Counted from the stretch's first letter, positions 53,879 through 63,520 are shown. The stretch: 64,000 nucleotides of DNA from Dethiosulfovibrio peptidovorans (GCA_002748665.1 PDTB01000016.1:56659-120658); one strand, 5' to 3'. The notes: generated from the letters alone by a model not told the origin. Program-made: numbers and translations.

Positions 53879-54332
53879 GTGCGGATCCGCCTTCCATAAG
53901 GAACTCACAAAACGCCCCTCGATCGATGACCCCAACCAACTTACCTCCGTCCACAACGGGAAGACGCTTTATCTTTTTCCGGAGCATGAGGTCAGCAACC
54001 GTCATGATGCTGCTCTCTGGAAAGACCGAGACGGGATCCTTCTGCATCACCGTCTCCACAGGGTCGTCCTTCATGGCACCAAAGCGCTGAAACAACAGAT
54101 TTCCATCGTTGCCCAAAAAGGTGCTCTGAGCCAGGACCTCCAGATACGTGGGGATCGTGGGCTTGAGAATATCCGATTCAGAAAGATACCCAACCAGCGC
54201 CCACGAATCATCGATAACAGGCACACCTGCCAGACCATGCGAGTAGAGGATGTGCAGGGCGTTCAAAAGCCGATCCTCTGGACTGACCGCAGTCAGATCC
54301 CGGCTCATTATCTCCCTAGCTATGACGGACAT
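53868..54332 (-). CDS. CBS-domain pair protein
   Basis: A 154-residue protein made of two CBS domains: IMSRDLTAVSPEDRLLNALHILYSHGLAGVPVIDD and VMQKDPVSVFPESSIMTVADLMLRKKIKRLPVVDGGKLVGVIDR. CBS pairs bind adenine nucleotides or S-adenosylmethionine and act as sensors. ATG 54332 has GGAGG 10 nt upstream and overlaps the WecG fusion by 17 bp. It lies between the glycosyltransferase fusion and the ATPase genes, so it may tune the ATPase to cell energy; this is inference. Confidence 0.8.
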   Translation of the reverse strand: MSVIAREIMSRDLTAVSPEDRLLNALHILYSHGLAGVPVIDDSWALVGYLSESDILKPTIPTYLEVLAQSTFLGNDGNLLFQRFGAMKDDPVETVMQKDPVSVFPESSIMTVADLMLRKKIKRLPVVDGGKLVGVIDRGAFCEFLMEGGSAHGV

Positions 54333-56049
54333 CGTCCAATTTCCTCCGACGGCCAAGACCAACTTTTTCCAAAAGGACAGCCACAATAAACCACACGAGA
54401 GCCCCGTCCTGTTTAAGGCGCCACGGCTCCTGAATAAGACGGTACAGCCACTCCATTCCGACTTTTTGCCACAACTGGGGAGCTCTCTTGAGACGACCGG
54501 AAATAACGTCAAAACTGCCACCGACACCGACAGCCACGACATCGGGAAGGTCGTCGAGGTGGCTATCCAGCCAAAGTTCCTGTTTAGGCACCCCCAGGGC
54601 AGCAAACACAAGTCTGGCACCAGAACGACGGATATCTTCGACAACCTCCGTGTCGTCGTCGAAGTAGCCATCCCTGTATCCAGCCACAATCAAACCAGGA
54701 TAGCGATCCTGAAGGACCGAGGCTGTCTGCATCACAACGTGGGCACGACTCCCCAAGAGGTAGATCGGCCATCCCTCCGACGCAGCCAGCCGGCAGAGCC
54801 TCTGCATGAAGTCGATCCCGGCAACTCGCTCGTTAACCTTCATTCCCAGAAAACGAAGCCCCCAGACCAACCCAACACCGTCCGGCAAGGTGAGCCACGC
54901 TCCATCGGCCACGGAACGATACTTTTCATCGTGCCGCGCTCGGATCAGAGACAGAGCGTTAACGGTCACCACCAACGCAGAGGCCCCCCGTGCCAGAAGC
55001 TGAGCCCGAACTTTAGAGAGAGCATAGTTCATGGAAATACCGTCAACCGACACCCCCCACAGGCTGGAGCTCTCTCGAAAATGCGATCTCCGAAGGCAGG
55101 AGACCTTAACCGAAATGGAAACGACCAGAACAGCCAAGAGGGCCGGTCGAGTCGTCTCGTCGATACCGATCTGGAGGAAGGAGATCAAGGCTCCGATGGA
55201 AAGGCACAAAAACGTGACAAACTTCACCGCCTCCGGGTGGTCAGCTCCTCGATCCATCATTCTATGATAGATGGACAGCTGGCCCCAGCGTCCCAAGGGC
55301 ACTGCGTGAGCGATGAGATTCAAAGACACCTCAACCAGGGGAAGAGCGTAGAGCCCCAGAGGGATCACCATCAACGTCGTGATGGTCACCCCTTTTGAGA
55401 CTCCCACCAGGGACGTCCCTGCCACCAGAACCCCCCAAAAAGCCGAAAGGGACGTACCAAGCCGTCGGTAATTATGCCCCAGACGACTCCAGAACACGGC
55501 GGTAAAAGCCAAGCCCGCCAACGACATGACAAAAGCACCCCCCAGGGATTGGCCGGATACGGACGAGATCAGAAGGATTAGGGAGAAACTTACGCCCAGC
55601 AAATGCCCCGCAAGACCAGGCACCTCGTCAAGGCGATGAAAAAGCAGGGGAAAGACGGTGACCCACAGGGCAGTAGCCCCAATGGAGCCAGCCCTGGAGA
55701 GGTAGAGATACTCACCACCGGGAAGGCCAATGAAGCTGATCCGGGGCCCCACGAAAGCGAACAGGATACCGAGAAGACCGTATAACCACAGAGAATCCCT
55801 TTGCGGCAACAGCATATGCTGAAAGAGACCGACGACAGCCCCTAAAAGAGCCATGGCAGCAACGACACGAATATCCCCCCTGCCGGTCCAGAGGGAAAAA
55901 ACCATCCAGGCTCCGACGAGAGTCAAATCTCGCATATAGTGGTATCTTTCCTTAGTCAGGGTCCTTCGATAAATACGCTGGAGCACAAAGGAGACGAGAA
56001 CCAGAAGGGACAGGACCAGGAAAAGCATTGACGGCATGGAGTGGATCAC
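54316..56049 (-). CDS. Fusion: catalytically degenerate WecA/TagO-like membrane domain + WecG/TagA (GT26) glycosyltransferase
   Basis: A 577-residue protein. Residues ~1-325 have many membrane helices and follow the WecA/TagO/MraY pattern, but its active-site motifs are lost. NLIDGLDGLA becomes HRLDEVPGLAG, NPAKIFMGDTGS becomes NYRRLGTSLS, and the HLHHR motif becomes SIYHR. Residues ~335-577 form an intact GT26 domain (VVTVNALSLIRARHDEKYRS, LPDGVGLVW, VNERVAGIDFM, IYLLGSRAHVV, VFAALGVPKQELW, GVGGSFDVISGRLKRAP, EWLYRLIQEPWR). WecG/TagA enzymes transfer ManNAcA or ManNAc to undecaprenyl-PP-GlcNAc. The start is GTG 56049. Confidence 0.85.
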   Translation of the reverse strand: MIHSMPSMLFLVLSLLVLVSFVLQRIYRRTLTKERYHYMRDLTLVGAWMVFSLWTGRGDIRVVAAMALLGAVVGLFQHMLLPQRDSLWLYGLLGILFAFVGPRISFIGLPGGEYLYLSRAGSIGATALWVTVFPLLFHRLDEVPGLAGHLLGVSFSLILLISSVSGQSLGGAFVMSLAGLAFTAVFWSRLGHNYRRLGTSLSAFWGVLVAGTSLVGVSKGVTITTLMVIPLGLYALPLVEVSLNLIAHAVPLGRWGQLSIYHRMMDRGADHPEAVKFVTFLCLSIGALISFLQIGIDETTRPALLAVLVVSISVKVSCLRRSHFRESSSLWGVSVDGISMNYALSKVRAQLLARGASALVVTVNALSLIRARHDEKYRSVADGAWLTLPDGVGLVWGLRFLGMKVNERVAGIDFMQRLCRLAASEGWPIYLLGSRAHVVMQTASVLQDRYPGLIVAGYRDGYFDDDTEVVEDIRRSGARLVFAALGVPKQELWLDSHLDDLPDVVAVGVGGSFDVISGRLKRAPQLWQKVGMEWLYRLIQEPWRLKQDGALVWFIVAVLLEKVGLGRRRKLDDVRHS

Positions 56050-56223
56050 AGTGCAGAACGACCCCCTTCAAGTAATTCTGAACAAAACATACCCCAAAAT
56101 ACAGGGCTATCGCATAAATTCCACAAATAAATATTCTCGAAAGACAAAAAACCGCAGCAGGAGCAAAACCATGGGCAGCTCGACACTCGATAAAAGTCTA
56201 TCGACAGCACAATGATGTACATT

Positions 56224-56252
56224 ATTGTACCAGTGAGCACAGGCTTTTTCCA
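56224..56252 (-). promoter_or_regulatory. Sigma-70-like promoter of the WecA-WecG / V-ATPase operon
   Basis: Minus-strand TGGAAA (56247-56252), 17-bp spacer and TACAAT (56224-56229) with extended-10 TGG directly before it. The fusion gene begins about 170 bp downstream. The 12-mer CTGGTACAATAA is shared with the sigma-factor promoter. Confidence 0.45.
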
Positions 56253-56330
56253 TGCCATACGGCGATTTCCGTGGAAATAAACGGGCATTTTTCCGACAAA
56301 TCAACGACAGAGGAAACGTATAGAGCCGAG

Positions 56331-56375
56331 TTTCCAGGTCAGACGTCGGCTGAAAGCCGACGTCTGACCTGGAAA
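56331..56375. repeat. Perfect 20-bp inverted repeat directly after serS
   Basis: Arms 56331-56350 and 56356-56375 are perfect reverse complements (TTTCCAGGTCAGACGTCGGC and its partner) around a 5-nt loop. It begins 2 bp past the serS stop. No T-run follows on either strand, so it is not a textbook intrinsic terminator, but may still stop or stabilise the serS transcript. Confidence 0.85.
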
Positions 56376-56377
56376 AA

Positions 56378-57664
<1,287 letters not shown>

Positions 57665-58135
57665 CTACTCCTCCCCAACGATTCGGATCTCCCGCAGGAG
57701 ATTGACCATCTCCAACGCCGAGACAGCCGCCTCAGCCCCTCTGTTACCGCCCCTCCATACGCCTGAGCCGTCACCGGAAGAGCCCGATAACGACACCTCC
57801 CATATGACGGGCACCCGCTGTTCCAGACCAACCCGCAGGGCACCGGCCGCGGTCTCCGGGAGCCCCTGAGCGTCGGTCCACTTCTCTGAGGGGACGACAC
57901 CTAAAGCTATGACAGCATCGTATTTTCCCGTCAATGCCAGCTCCTTGGCGATCAACGGGATCTCCCGAACTCCGGGAACCCAGACTACGTCCCAGTCGTT
58001 CCCTTTGACTCCATGTCTGGAGAGGGCATCCTTAGCCCCCTCCAGCAACCTGGACGAGACAAAATCATCGGACCGGGCCACCACGATCCCGAAGTGCCCC
58101 CCCTGAAAGGTCAATTTTCCCTGATAGACTTTCAC
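57665..58135 (-). CDS. Lumazine synthase-like protein with an altered catalytic segment
   Basis: A 156-residue protein clearly of the RibH fold: VARSDDFVSSRLLEGAKDALSRHGV, VPGVREIPLIAKELALTGKYDAVIALGVV, and C-terminal GGNRGAEAAVSALEMVNLL. The block that should read IRG-T-HFDYV (with the proton-transfer His) is instead PSEKWTDAQGL, and FGVLT is WEVSL. Classical lumazine synthase joins diaminouracil and a butanone-4-phosphate in the step before riboflavin; this protein may have lost or changed activity. GTG 58135 has GGGAGG 8 nt upstream. Confidence 0.75.
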   Translation of the reverse strand: MKVYQGKLTFQGGHFGIVVARSDDFVSSRLLEGAKDALSRHGVKGNDWDVVWVPGVREIPLIAKELALTGKYDAVIALGVVPSEKWTDAQGLPETAAGALRVGLEQRVPVIWEVSLSGSSGDGSGVWRGGNRGAEAAVSALEMVNLLREIRIVGEE

Positions 58136-58152
58136 GATAGCTGCCTCCCTCT

Positions 58153-58158
58153 ATTGTA
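58153..58158 (-). promoter_or_regulatory. Possible -10 element upstream of the RibH-like gene
   Basis: Minus-strand TACAAT lies 17 bp before the GTG start. A matching -35 is poor, so this is tentative. Confidence 0.25.
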
Positions 58159-58234
58159 TGTAAAAGATTCAGCGCACAAGGATATGCCCTCGAACCCAGT
58201 GCGTCGTTTACCCCATAGCCGACAACCTCATACC

Positions 58235-59683
58235 TCAGCTCCCCCCGAGATAATTCAGGATATTCTCGGCGTGCTTGTCACCGATACCCGGAACGACCAT
58301 GAGCTCCTCCGGGGAAAGACGGGATATCTGATGGACGCTGCCGAACCGGGCTAGAAGAGCTGCGGCCCGCCTCTTGCCGATGCCGGGAATATCCTCCAGA
58401 GCCGATCTCCTGAGACGTTCCTGGCGCTTGCCCCGATGGGTCGTGATGGCGTATCGGTGAGACTCATCCCGAACGCGTTGAAGCAGCCGAAGAGCCGGGT
58501 CATTTCTCTCCAGAACAAGCGGTTGGTCGGAACCGAGGGTGAAGATCAGCTCCTCACGCTTGGCCAGGGATATGATCGGGACGGCCAGGCCCAGATCGGT
58601 CAGAGCGTCGGCGGCAAAGCGAAGCTGCTCCGGGCCTCCATCGATGAGGATGAGCTGAGGCAGGGGAGCCTCGCCGTCCAGACACCGACGATATCGTCTG
58701 GTCACTGTCTCCCTCATGGATCGAAAATCGTCGATCCCCTCGACATCGCGAATGGCAAACCGACGATACAGAGAGGGATTGGGCAGCCCCTGCTCAAAGA
58801 CCACCGCGACTCCATACGTCTCGTGCCCCGAGGAGTGAGAGATATCGAAACCGTCGATCCTCCAGGGAATGGTCGCTAACCCTACAATCTCCTGAAGACG
58901 GACCAGGACCTGCCAGGTATCCTCGTCCAGATCCGCCGAGAGGGTCGCCGACACCCTCTGCCTCGAGAATCGCCACAGAGCCCGGAGGGTATCCCGAAGC
59001 CGGGCGGCCCCCTCAAAATCGAGGTTTTGGGCCGCCTTGTCCATCCGGCGGCGAAGCCGTTCCGTGACGTCGAGGGTCTGACCTCGAAGCAGCAGCAGCA
59101 CGTCGTCCAGGATATCCCTGTAGTCCCCAGGCGAACACAACCCGGCACAGGGAGCCTGACATTTTCCAAGCTCATGCCGGATACAGGGCCGCTTCACCGT
59201 GACGCGTGAGAGATCCTGAGCGCACGTCCTCAGGGGAAAGTATCTCTCGATAAGTCGAAGAAGCCGCCGAAGTTCGCCGGCGCTCACGAAGGGACCGATA
59301 TGCAGTCCCTCCCCCTTATGAAGGCTCACCTTCAGCCTGGGAAAAGCCTCGTCCGTGACGTGGACGTATGGATACCGTTCGTTGATCTTGAGATCCACGT
59401 TGAAGAAAGGACGCAGCTTCTTGATCAGCCGGGACTCGACGATCAGCGCCTCGGCCTCGGTCTCGGTTCTGATGGTCGATATATCCTCGACGGTCGACAC
59501 CAGCTTTCTCAACCTGGGCGAGGCAAAACCGCTGTGACGAAAATATGAGGACACCCGCTTCTTCAGGGACTTGGCCTTGCCCACATAGATGACGGACCCG
59601 CCGGAGTCGTGCATCAGATAGACCCCGGGCCTGTTCGGAAAGGTCCGAACCAGCTTTTTCAGGCGTTCAACCCGATCAGCCAT
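58235..59683 (-). CDS. uvrC: Excinuclease ABC subunit C
   Basis: A 482-residue UvrC, shorter than the usual ~600. Seen: GIY-YIG domain (NRPGVYLMHDSGGSVIYVGKAKSLKKRVSSYF), UVR motif (DKAAQNLDFEGAARLRDTL), RNase H-like domain (DGFDISHSSGHETYGVAVVFEQG, LILIDGGPEQL), and C-terminal HhH (DIPGIGKRRAAALLARFGSVHQI). It cuts damaged DNA on both sides of a lesion. ATG 59683 (MADRVERLKK) has GAGG 8 nt upstream. Transcribed divergently from cysS. Confidence 0.95.
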   Translation of the reverse strand: MADRVERLKKLVRTFPNRPGVYLMHDSGGSVIYVGKAKSLKKRVSSYFRHSGFASPRLRKLVSTVEDISTIRTETEAEALIVESRLIKKLRPFFNVDLKINERYPYVHVTDEAFPRLKVSLHKGEGLHIGPFVSAGELRRLLRLIERYFPLRTCAQDLSRVTVKRPCIRHELGKCQAPCAGLCSPGDYRDILDDVLLLLRGQTLDVTERLRRRMDKAAQNLDFEGAARLRDTLRALWRFSRQRVSATLSADLDEDTWQVLVRLQEIVGLATIPWRIDGFDISHSSGHETYGVAVVFEQGLPNPSLYRRFAIRDVEGIDDFRSMRETVTRRYRRCLDGEAPLPQLILIDGGPEQLRFAADALTDLGLAVPIISLAKREELIFTLGSDQPLVLERNDPALRLLQRVRDESHRYAITTHRGKRQERLRRSALEDIPGIGKRRAAALLARFGSVHQISRLSPEELMVVPGIGDKHAENILNYLGGS

Positions 59684-59712
59684 AAAGATCACCCTCAATC
59701 GATGGCGAAAAC

Positions 59713-59741
59713 GTGGCAAAAAGCGCGATAAAAAGTATAAT
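59713..59741 (+). promoter_or_regulatory. Sigma-70 promoter of cysS
   Basis: GTGGCA (59713-59718), 17-bp spacer and a perfect TATAAT (59736-59741). The cysS start is about 58 bp downstream with a GGAGG box at 59785-59789. Confidence 0.75.
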
Positions 59742-59798
59742 CAGGGTACATCGGGATCCATTTTCCCGCAACCGATATCAGTATGGAGGTTTTTCGTC

Positions 59799-61214
59799 AT
59801 GACTCTCAGCCTGTATAACGACCTGACCAGGAAGAAAGAACCATTCGTCCCACTGCATGAGAAAGAGGTCCGGTTTTACAGTTGCGGCCCAACGGTATAC
59901 GACTATTTTCACATTGGCAACGCCCGCCCTTTCATCGTCTTTGACGTGCTTCGCCGATACATGGAGTTCTCGGGCTACGACGTGACCTTCGTCCAGAACT
60001 TCACCGACATCGACGACAAGATGATCGACCGGGCCAACGAGAGGGGAATCACCGTTCAGGAACTGGCGGAACAGACCATCGCCGACTACTTCGAGGACGC
60101 CGACGCCCTGGGAATCAAGCGGGCCTCCGTCTATCCCCGGGCGACGGAACACATGGCGGAGATCATCGACCTCGTCAAAAAGCTGAAGACCTCGGGCCAT
60201 GCCTACGAGGTGGACGGGGTCGTCTACTTCGACGTGTCTTCCTTCCCAGGATACTGCAAGCTCTCGGGCCAGAACGTGGAGGAACTTCAGGCCGGCGCCA
60301 GGATCGAGGTCAACAGCTCCAAGAAAAGCCCTCTGGACTTCGTCCTGTGGAAAGCCCAGAAACCGGGCGAACCCGCCTGGGACAGCCCCTGGGGAAAGGG
60401 ACGTCCGGGATGGCACATCGAATGCAGCGCCATGGCAATGAAATATCTGGGAGAGACCCTGGACATCCACTCGGGGGGAACCGACCTTATCTTCCCCCAC
60501 CACGAGAACGAGATCGCTCAGGCGGAGGCCGCCACGGGGCAGCCCTTCGTCCGGTACTGGATCCACAACGAGTATATCCTCATCGACAAGGAAAAGATGT
60601 CCAAATCCCTGGGGAACTTCATGACCGCCCGGGAGGCCCGGAAGCACTATTCCCCCCTGGCCATCCGGATGTTCATGCTCAGCGCTCATTACAGATCTCC
60701 GGTGAGCTTCGGTCCCGAGGGACTTCAACAGGCGACCTCCGCCCTGGAGCGGCTTCACAACAGCTGGTCCGATTTCAGATACGCCGTGGACACCCGTCCC
60801 CAGTCTCCGGGAGAGGTGGGACGTTTCCTGGAGGCCATGGACACCCACCGGAAGAGCTTCGTCACCGCCATGGACGACGACTTCAACACGGCCGGCGCCC
60901 TGGGAGCCGTCTTCGAGGCGATCTCATCCACTAACTCCTACGTCAAAACAGCCGAGACCCTCGACCCCAAAGCGGTTGATGTCATCGGCGGCTTCTTCCG
61001 CGACCTTGACCAGGTCATGGGCCTCATGGCCCTCGACGAGAGCTCGTCGGGGGTCGTCGACGGCGAACGGATTGAAGAGCTCATCCGCAAACGGGAACAG
61101 GCCCGCTCAGCTAAGGACTTCACCACGTCTGACGCCATCCGAGACGAGCTGGCGGCTCAGGGCATCCTCCTGGAGGACACCCCTCAGGGAACCAAGTGGA
61201 AGAAAAAAATATAA
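59799..61214 (+). CDS. cysS: Cysteinyl-tRNA synthetase
   Basis: A 471-residue class I synthetase charging tRNA-Cys. Seen: zinc/ATP site FYSCGPTVYDYFHIGNARPF (HIGN), FTDIDDKMIDRA, GRPGWHIECSAMA, GGTDLIFPHHENEIAQAEA, and KMSKSLGNF. ATG 59799 has GGAGG 9 nt upstream. It is the only intact plus-strand gene; its codons are strongly C/G-ending, unlike the minus-strand neighbours. Confidence 0.97.
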   Translation: MTLSLYNDLTRKKEPFVPLHEKEVRFYSCGPTVYDYFHIGNARPFIVFDVLRRYMEFSGYDVTFVQNFTDIDDKMIDRANERGITVQELAEQTIADYFEDADALGIKRASVYPRATEHMAEIIDLVKKLKTSGHAYEVDGVVYFDVSSFPGYCKLSGQNVEELQAGARIEVNSSKKSPLDFVLWKAQKPGEPAWDSPWGKGRPGWHIECSAMAMKYLGETLDIHSGGTDLIFPHHENEIAQAEAATGQPFVRYWIHNEYILIDKEKMSKSLGNFMTAREARKHYSPLAIRMFMLSAHYRSPVSFGPEGLQQATSALERLHNSWSDFRYAVDTRPQSPGEVGRFLEAMDTHRKSFVTAMDDDFNTAGALGAVFEAISSTNSYVKTAETLDPKAVDVIGGFFRDLDQVMGLMALDESSSGVVDGERIEELIRKREQARSAKDFTTSDAIRDELAAQGILLEDTPQGTKWKKKI

Positions 61215-61237
61215 CACCTTCCAGAAAAACGGCAGAA

Positions 61238-61273
61238 AAGAGGAGCCGCCCCGAGGTCAGGGCGACTCCTCTT
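61238..61273. terminator. Bidirectional terminator-like hairpin between cysS and the beta-helix gene
   Basis: Arms AAGAGGAGCCGCCC and GGGCGACTCCTCTT pair with one mismatch and an 8-nt loop. Short T-rich stretches follow on the minus strand (CTCTTTTCTG). It lies between two convergent genes and probably serves both. Confidence 0.65.
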
Positions 61274-61338
61274 GCGTTATACGCGCTATGCTCTGTCCGG
61301 TGTGTCCGTATGGCTTATTCTCCCGACTCGTGCGTCCC

Positions 61339-63363
61339 TCATCGCCTCAGGAAGACCAGAGGCAGGGCAAGGAGCAGCGACGCCGGGGAAAGACCTATGG
61401 CGCATCCGCCACCGGAGCTTCGATACTCATGAGCATGGGACGGAGGTGATGTCGAGACCGGGCTGAAGAGTGCCTCCACGACGTGCGCTTTCGTGACCTT
61501 GACCCGAAGGGTCTCGACGGCTCCTCGGGACTCTCCGTCGATTTTTACGTCATCGAGGACGTACCCGGCATGTGCCGTTATGCTGAGGTCCACCGTAACG
61601 CCGTTGGAGACCGTCGGGTTCGTCGGGGTGATGCTCCCGGCCCCCTCAGGAATCACGATGGTGCTCAGGATGTGGAGTCCGGGGCATGAACCTCCAGGAC
61701 CGCCGATACCAGGCCCAGTTCCGGGGGGCATGAGAAGGCTGGTGTCGAATTCCTCGTAGGCCCCCATGTCCGGCTTCCAATCACGGGGTTCTCCCCTCTG
61801 GTCCGTCGCGGGGATGCCGCTACCACCGATGCCGGCGTTCCTGGCCGGGCTGTCTTTCCCTATCTCCATCGTCCAGGTGGGACCGCCGTTATTCGCCAAG
61901 GCACTCAGCAGCGGATCCGCATCGATGTTCCCCGTCCCAGAGGTCCCGTCTTCAACAACGGAGTAACTCACTACAGAAGTACTTGTTCCCCCATTATACA
62001 AATCCCCATTCACGTTATCCCAGAAGATGCAGTTCGTCACGGTGGGGCTGCTGTCACCACTGTTCAGTATACCACCACCGTTCTCACTTGCTACATTCCC
62101 CGAGAAGGTGCAGTTGGTCACGATGGGACTACTCCTATCCCAGTTGACCACCCCCCCACCGTCGTTACCTGCCACGTTTCCCGAGAAGGTGCAGTTGATC
62201 ACGCTGGGACTGCTCTCCCAGCCGTCATGCTTCCCATCATTGAACATCCCCCCACCGTCGTTACCTGCCACATTTCTCGAGAAGGTGCAGTTGATCACGC
62301 TGGGACTACTCTCCCAACAGTTATACATTCCCCCACCATCTTGACTTGCCTCGTTCCCAGAGAAAGTACAGTTCATTACGGTAGGGTTGCTGTCGTTGCT
62401 GTACATTCCTCCACCGTGTTTCTGCTCTGCCACATTCCTCAAGAAGGTACAGTTACTCACGAAGGAGTTGCTGTTACTGTTATTCATCCCCCCACCCTCC
62501 TGACTTGCCACGTTCCCCAAGAAAGTACAGCTCATCACGGTAGGGCTGCTTTCCTTGCTGTACATCCCTCCGCCCCACCTTGCCACGTCTCCCGAGAAGG
62601 TACAGTTAATCACTGTAGGGTTACTATCCTCGTTGTACATCCCTCCGCCCCACCTTGCCGCGTTCCCCGAGAAGGTGCAGTTCGTTACGACGGCGTCGCT
62701 GTTCACACGGTTACTCATCCCGCCGCCACTATCACTTGCCATGCTCCCCAAGAAAGTGCAGTCGATCACGGTGGGGTTACTGCTCTCATTGTGCATCCCA
62801 CCACCATATTCCCCAGAGCCTGCACAGATGGTAAAGCCATCCAGGATCGCCGTGCTATCACAACCAGTGGACATAATCACGTGAAGGCTGTTGGTCCCCA
62901 TTATATGATCCGCAGACACGGTGGCTCCGTGAGCATCGTGGATATCATCACCGTAGATGTCACCAGTGAGGACCGTGACGTTGACAGAGGGATCTCGGTC
63001 AGCCGAGTTTGTCTCGGTCCCATCCCCGTTAAATCCGCCGCAGAGAGCTACATTATTGAGCAGGACAAAGGATTCGTTTGGATCGCTCCCAGAGGGGCGA
63101 TAGACACCCTTCGCCACCCAGAACTCCACATCTCCACTGGCAAGGGTGACGGCTTTCAGGATCTTTCGAAACTGATCCTCGTTCAGGGCCTTCACACCCC
63201 AATCGGAACCGTCACCGCCACCGATATTTACAGAGTCAACACGCAAAATCGTCGCCGCCCAAGCGGCTCCGCTCAAGACGACTATGAAGGCCATGGTCAA
63301 AACCAGGATCGGCCCTCCTGATCTCGTCCATACTCCTCTCCCCATGCCTCTGTTTCCATCCAT
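61339..63363 (-). CDS. Secreted parallel beta-helix repeat protein with Synerg-CTERM sorting signal
   Basis: A ~674-residue exported protein: signal peptide (LVLTMAFIVVLSGAAWAA), a short N-terminal domain, then about ten imperfect units of the polymorphic-membrane-protein type (NPTVxNCTFSGNxAxxxGGGMYN, residues ~190-460). A C-terminal domain follows with a VTVDLSITAHAGYVLDDVKIDG repeat of the bacterial 'InlB B-repeat/PASTA-like' kind. The tail SSGGGCAIGLSPASLLLALPLVFLRR has a Gly-Gly-Cys motif, a hydrophobic stretch and terminal arginines: the Synergistota sorting signal. Likely a surface adhesin or passenger. ATG 63363 has GGGAG 8 nt upstream. Confidence 0.88.
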   Translation of the reverse strand: MDGNRGMGRGVWTRSGGPILVLTMAFIVVLSGAAWAATILRVDSVNIGGGDGSDWGVKALNEDQFRKILKAVTLASGDVEFWVAKGVYRPSGSDPNESFVLLNNVALCGGFNGDGTETNSADRDPSVNVTVLTGDIYGDDIHDAHGATVSADHIMGTNSLHVIMSTGCDSTAILDGFTICAGSGEYGGGMHNESSNPTVIDCTFLGSMASDSGGGMSNRVNSDAVVTNCTFSGNAARWGGGMYNEDSNPTVINCTFSGDVARWGGGMYSKESSPTVMSCTFLGNVASQEGGGMNNSNSNSFVSNCTFLRNVAEQKHGGGMYSNDSNPTVMNCTFSGNEASQDGGGMYNCWESSPSVINCTFSRNVAGNDGGGMFNDGKHDGWESSPSVINCTFSGNVAGNDGGGVVNWDRSSPIVTNCTFSGNVASENGGGILNSGDSSPTVTNCIFWDNVNGDLYNGGTSTSVVSYSVVEDGTSGTGNIDADPLLSALANNGGPTWTMEIGKDSPARNAGIGGSGIPATDQRGEPRDWKPDMGAYEEFDTSLLMPPGTGPGIGGPGGSCPGLHILSTIVIPEGAGSITPTNPTVSNGVTVDLSITAHAGYVLDDVKIDGESRGAVETLRVKVTKAHVVEALFSPVSTSPPSHAHEYRSSGGGCAIGLSPASLLLALPLVFLRR
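62033..62830 (-). repeat. Tandem imperfect repeats encoding beta-helix rungs
   Basis: About ten units of roughly 70-100 bp, each encoding a NCTF-SGN-x-A...GGGMYN rung, lie within the beta-helix gene. Several share long stretches at DNA level, for example around 62167-62200 and 62270-62300, suggesting recent duplication or recombination. Confidence 0.8.
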
Positions 63364-63463
63364 GACGCCATCTCCCTTCACATGGATATCATAAGACAAA
63401 CGCATACAACATATGCACTTAACTCAGAATATACATTACGAACTATCTTATCCAAATTTTGTA

Positions 63464-63492
63464 CTTTTATCATACCAATTCTCTTTTGTCAA
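63464..63492 (-). promoter_or_regulatory. Promoter of the beta-helix gene
   Basis: Minus-strand consensus TTGACA (63487-63492), 17-bp spacer and TAAAAG (63464-63469) in an AT-rich stretch about 100 bp before the start. The 157-bp gap holds nothing else I recognise. Confidence 0.5.
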
Positions 63493-63520
63493 GCACCATA
63501 AAACAGGATGCCATTGCTCA

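Larger units (their letters stand above)
56050..56377. other. AT-rich intergenic region between the WecA-WecG operon and serS
   Basis: 328 bp without a convincing gene. It holds the candidate promoter of the downstream ATPase-cluster operon (56224-56252) and a perfect hairpin (56331-56375). A short frame ending at the GTG of the fusion gene begins upstream of the predicted transcription start, so I do not call it. Confidence 0.7.

Noticed and set aside
54250-55398. Plus-strand open frame of 382 codons opposite the WecA-WecG fusion
   Set aside because: Shadow of a real gene; no domain or ribosome-binding site.
56046-56288. Short minus-strand frame (80 codons) whose stop overlaps the fusion-gene GTG
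   Set aside because: Its plausible start lies at or upstream of the predicted transcription start; Cys/Trp-rich sequence without homology.
59778-60848. Long minus-strand open frame opposite cysS
   Set aside because: High G/C at third positions of cysS leaves the antisense frame open; no motifs or start signals.
62227-63321. Long plus-strand open frame (364 codons) antisense to the beta-helix gene
   Set aside because: It is a by-product of the repeat composition: no ribosome site, no recognisable domain, and it mirrors the rungs.
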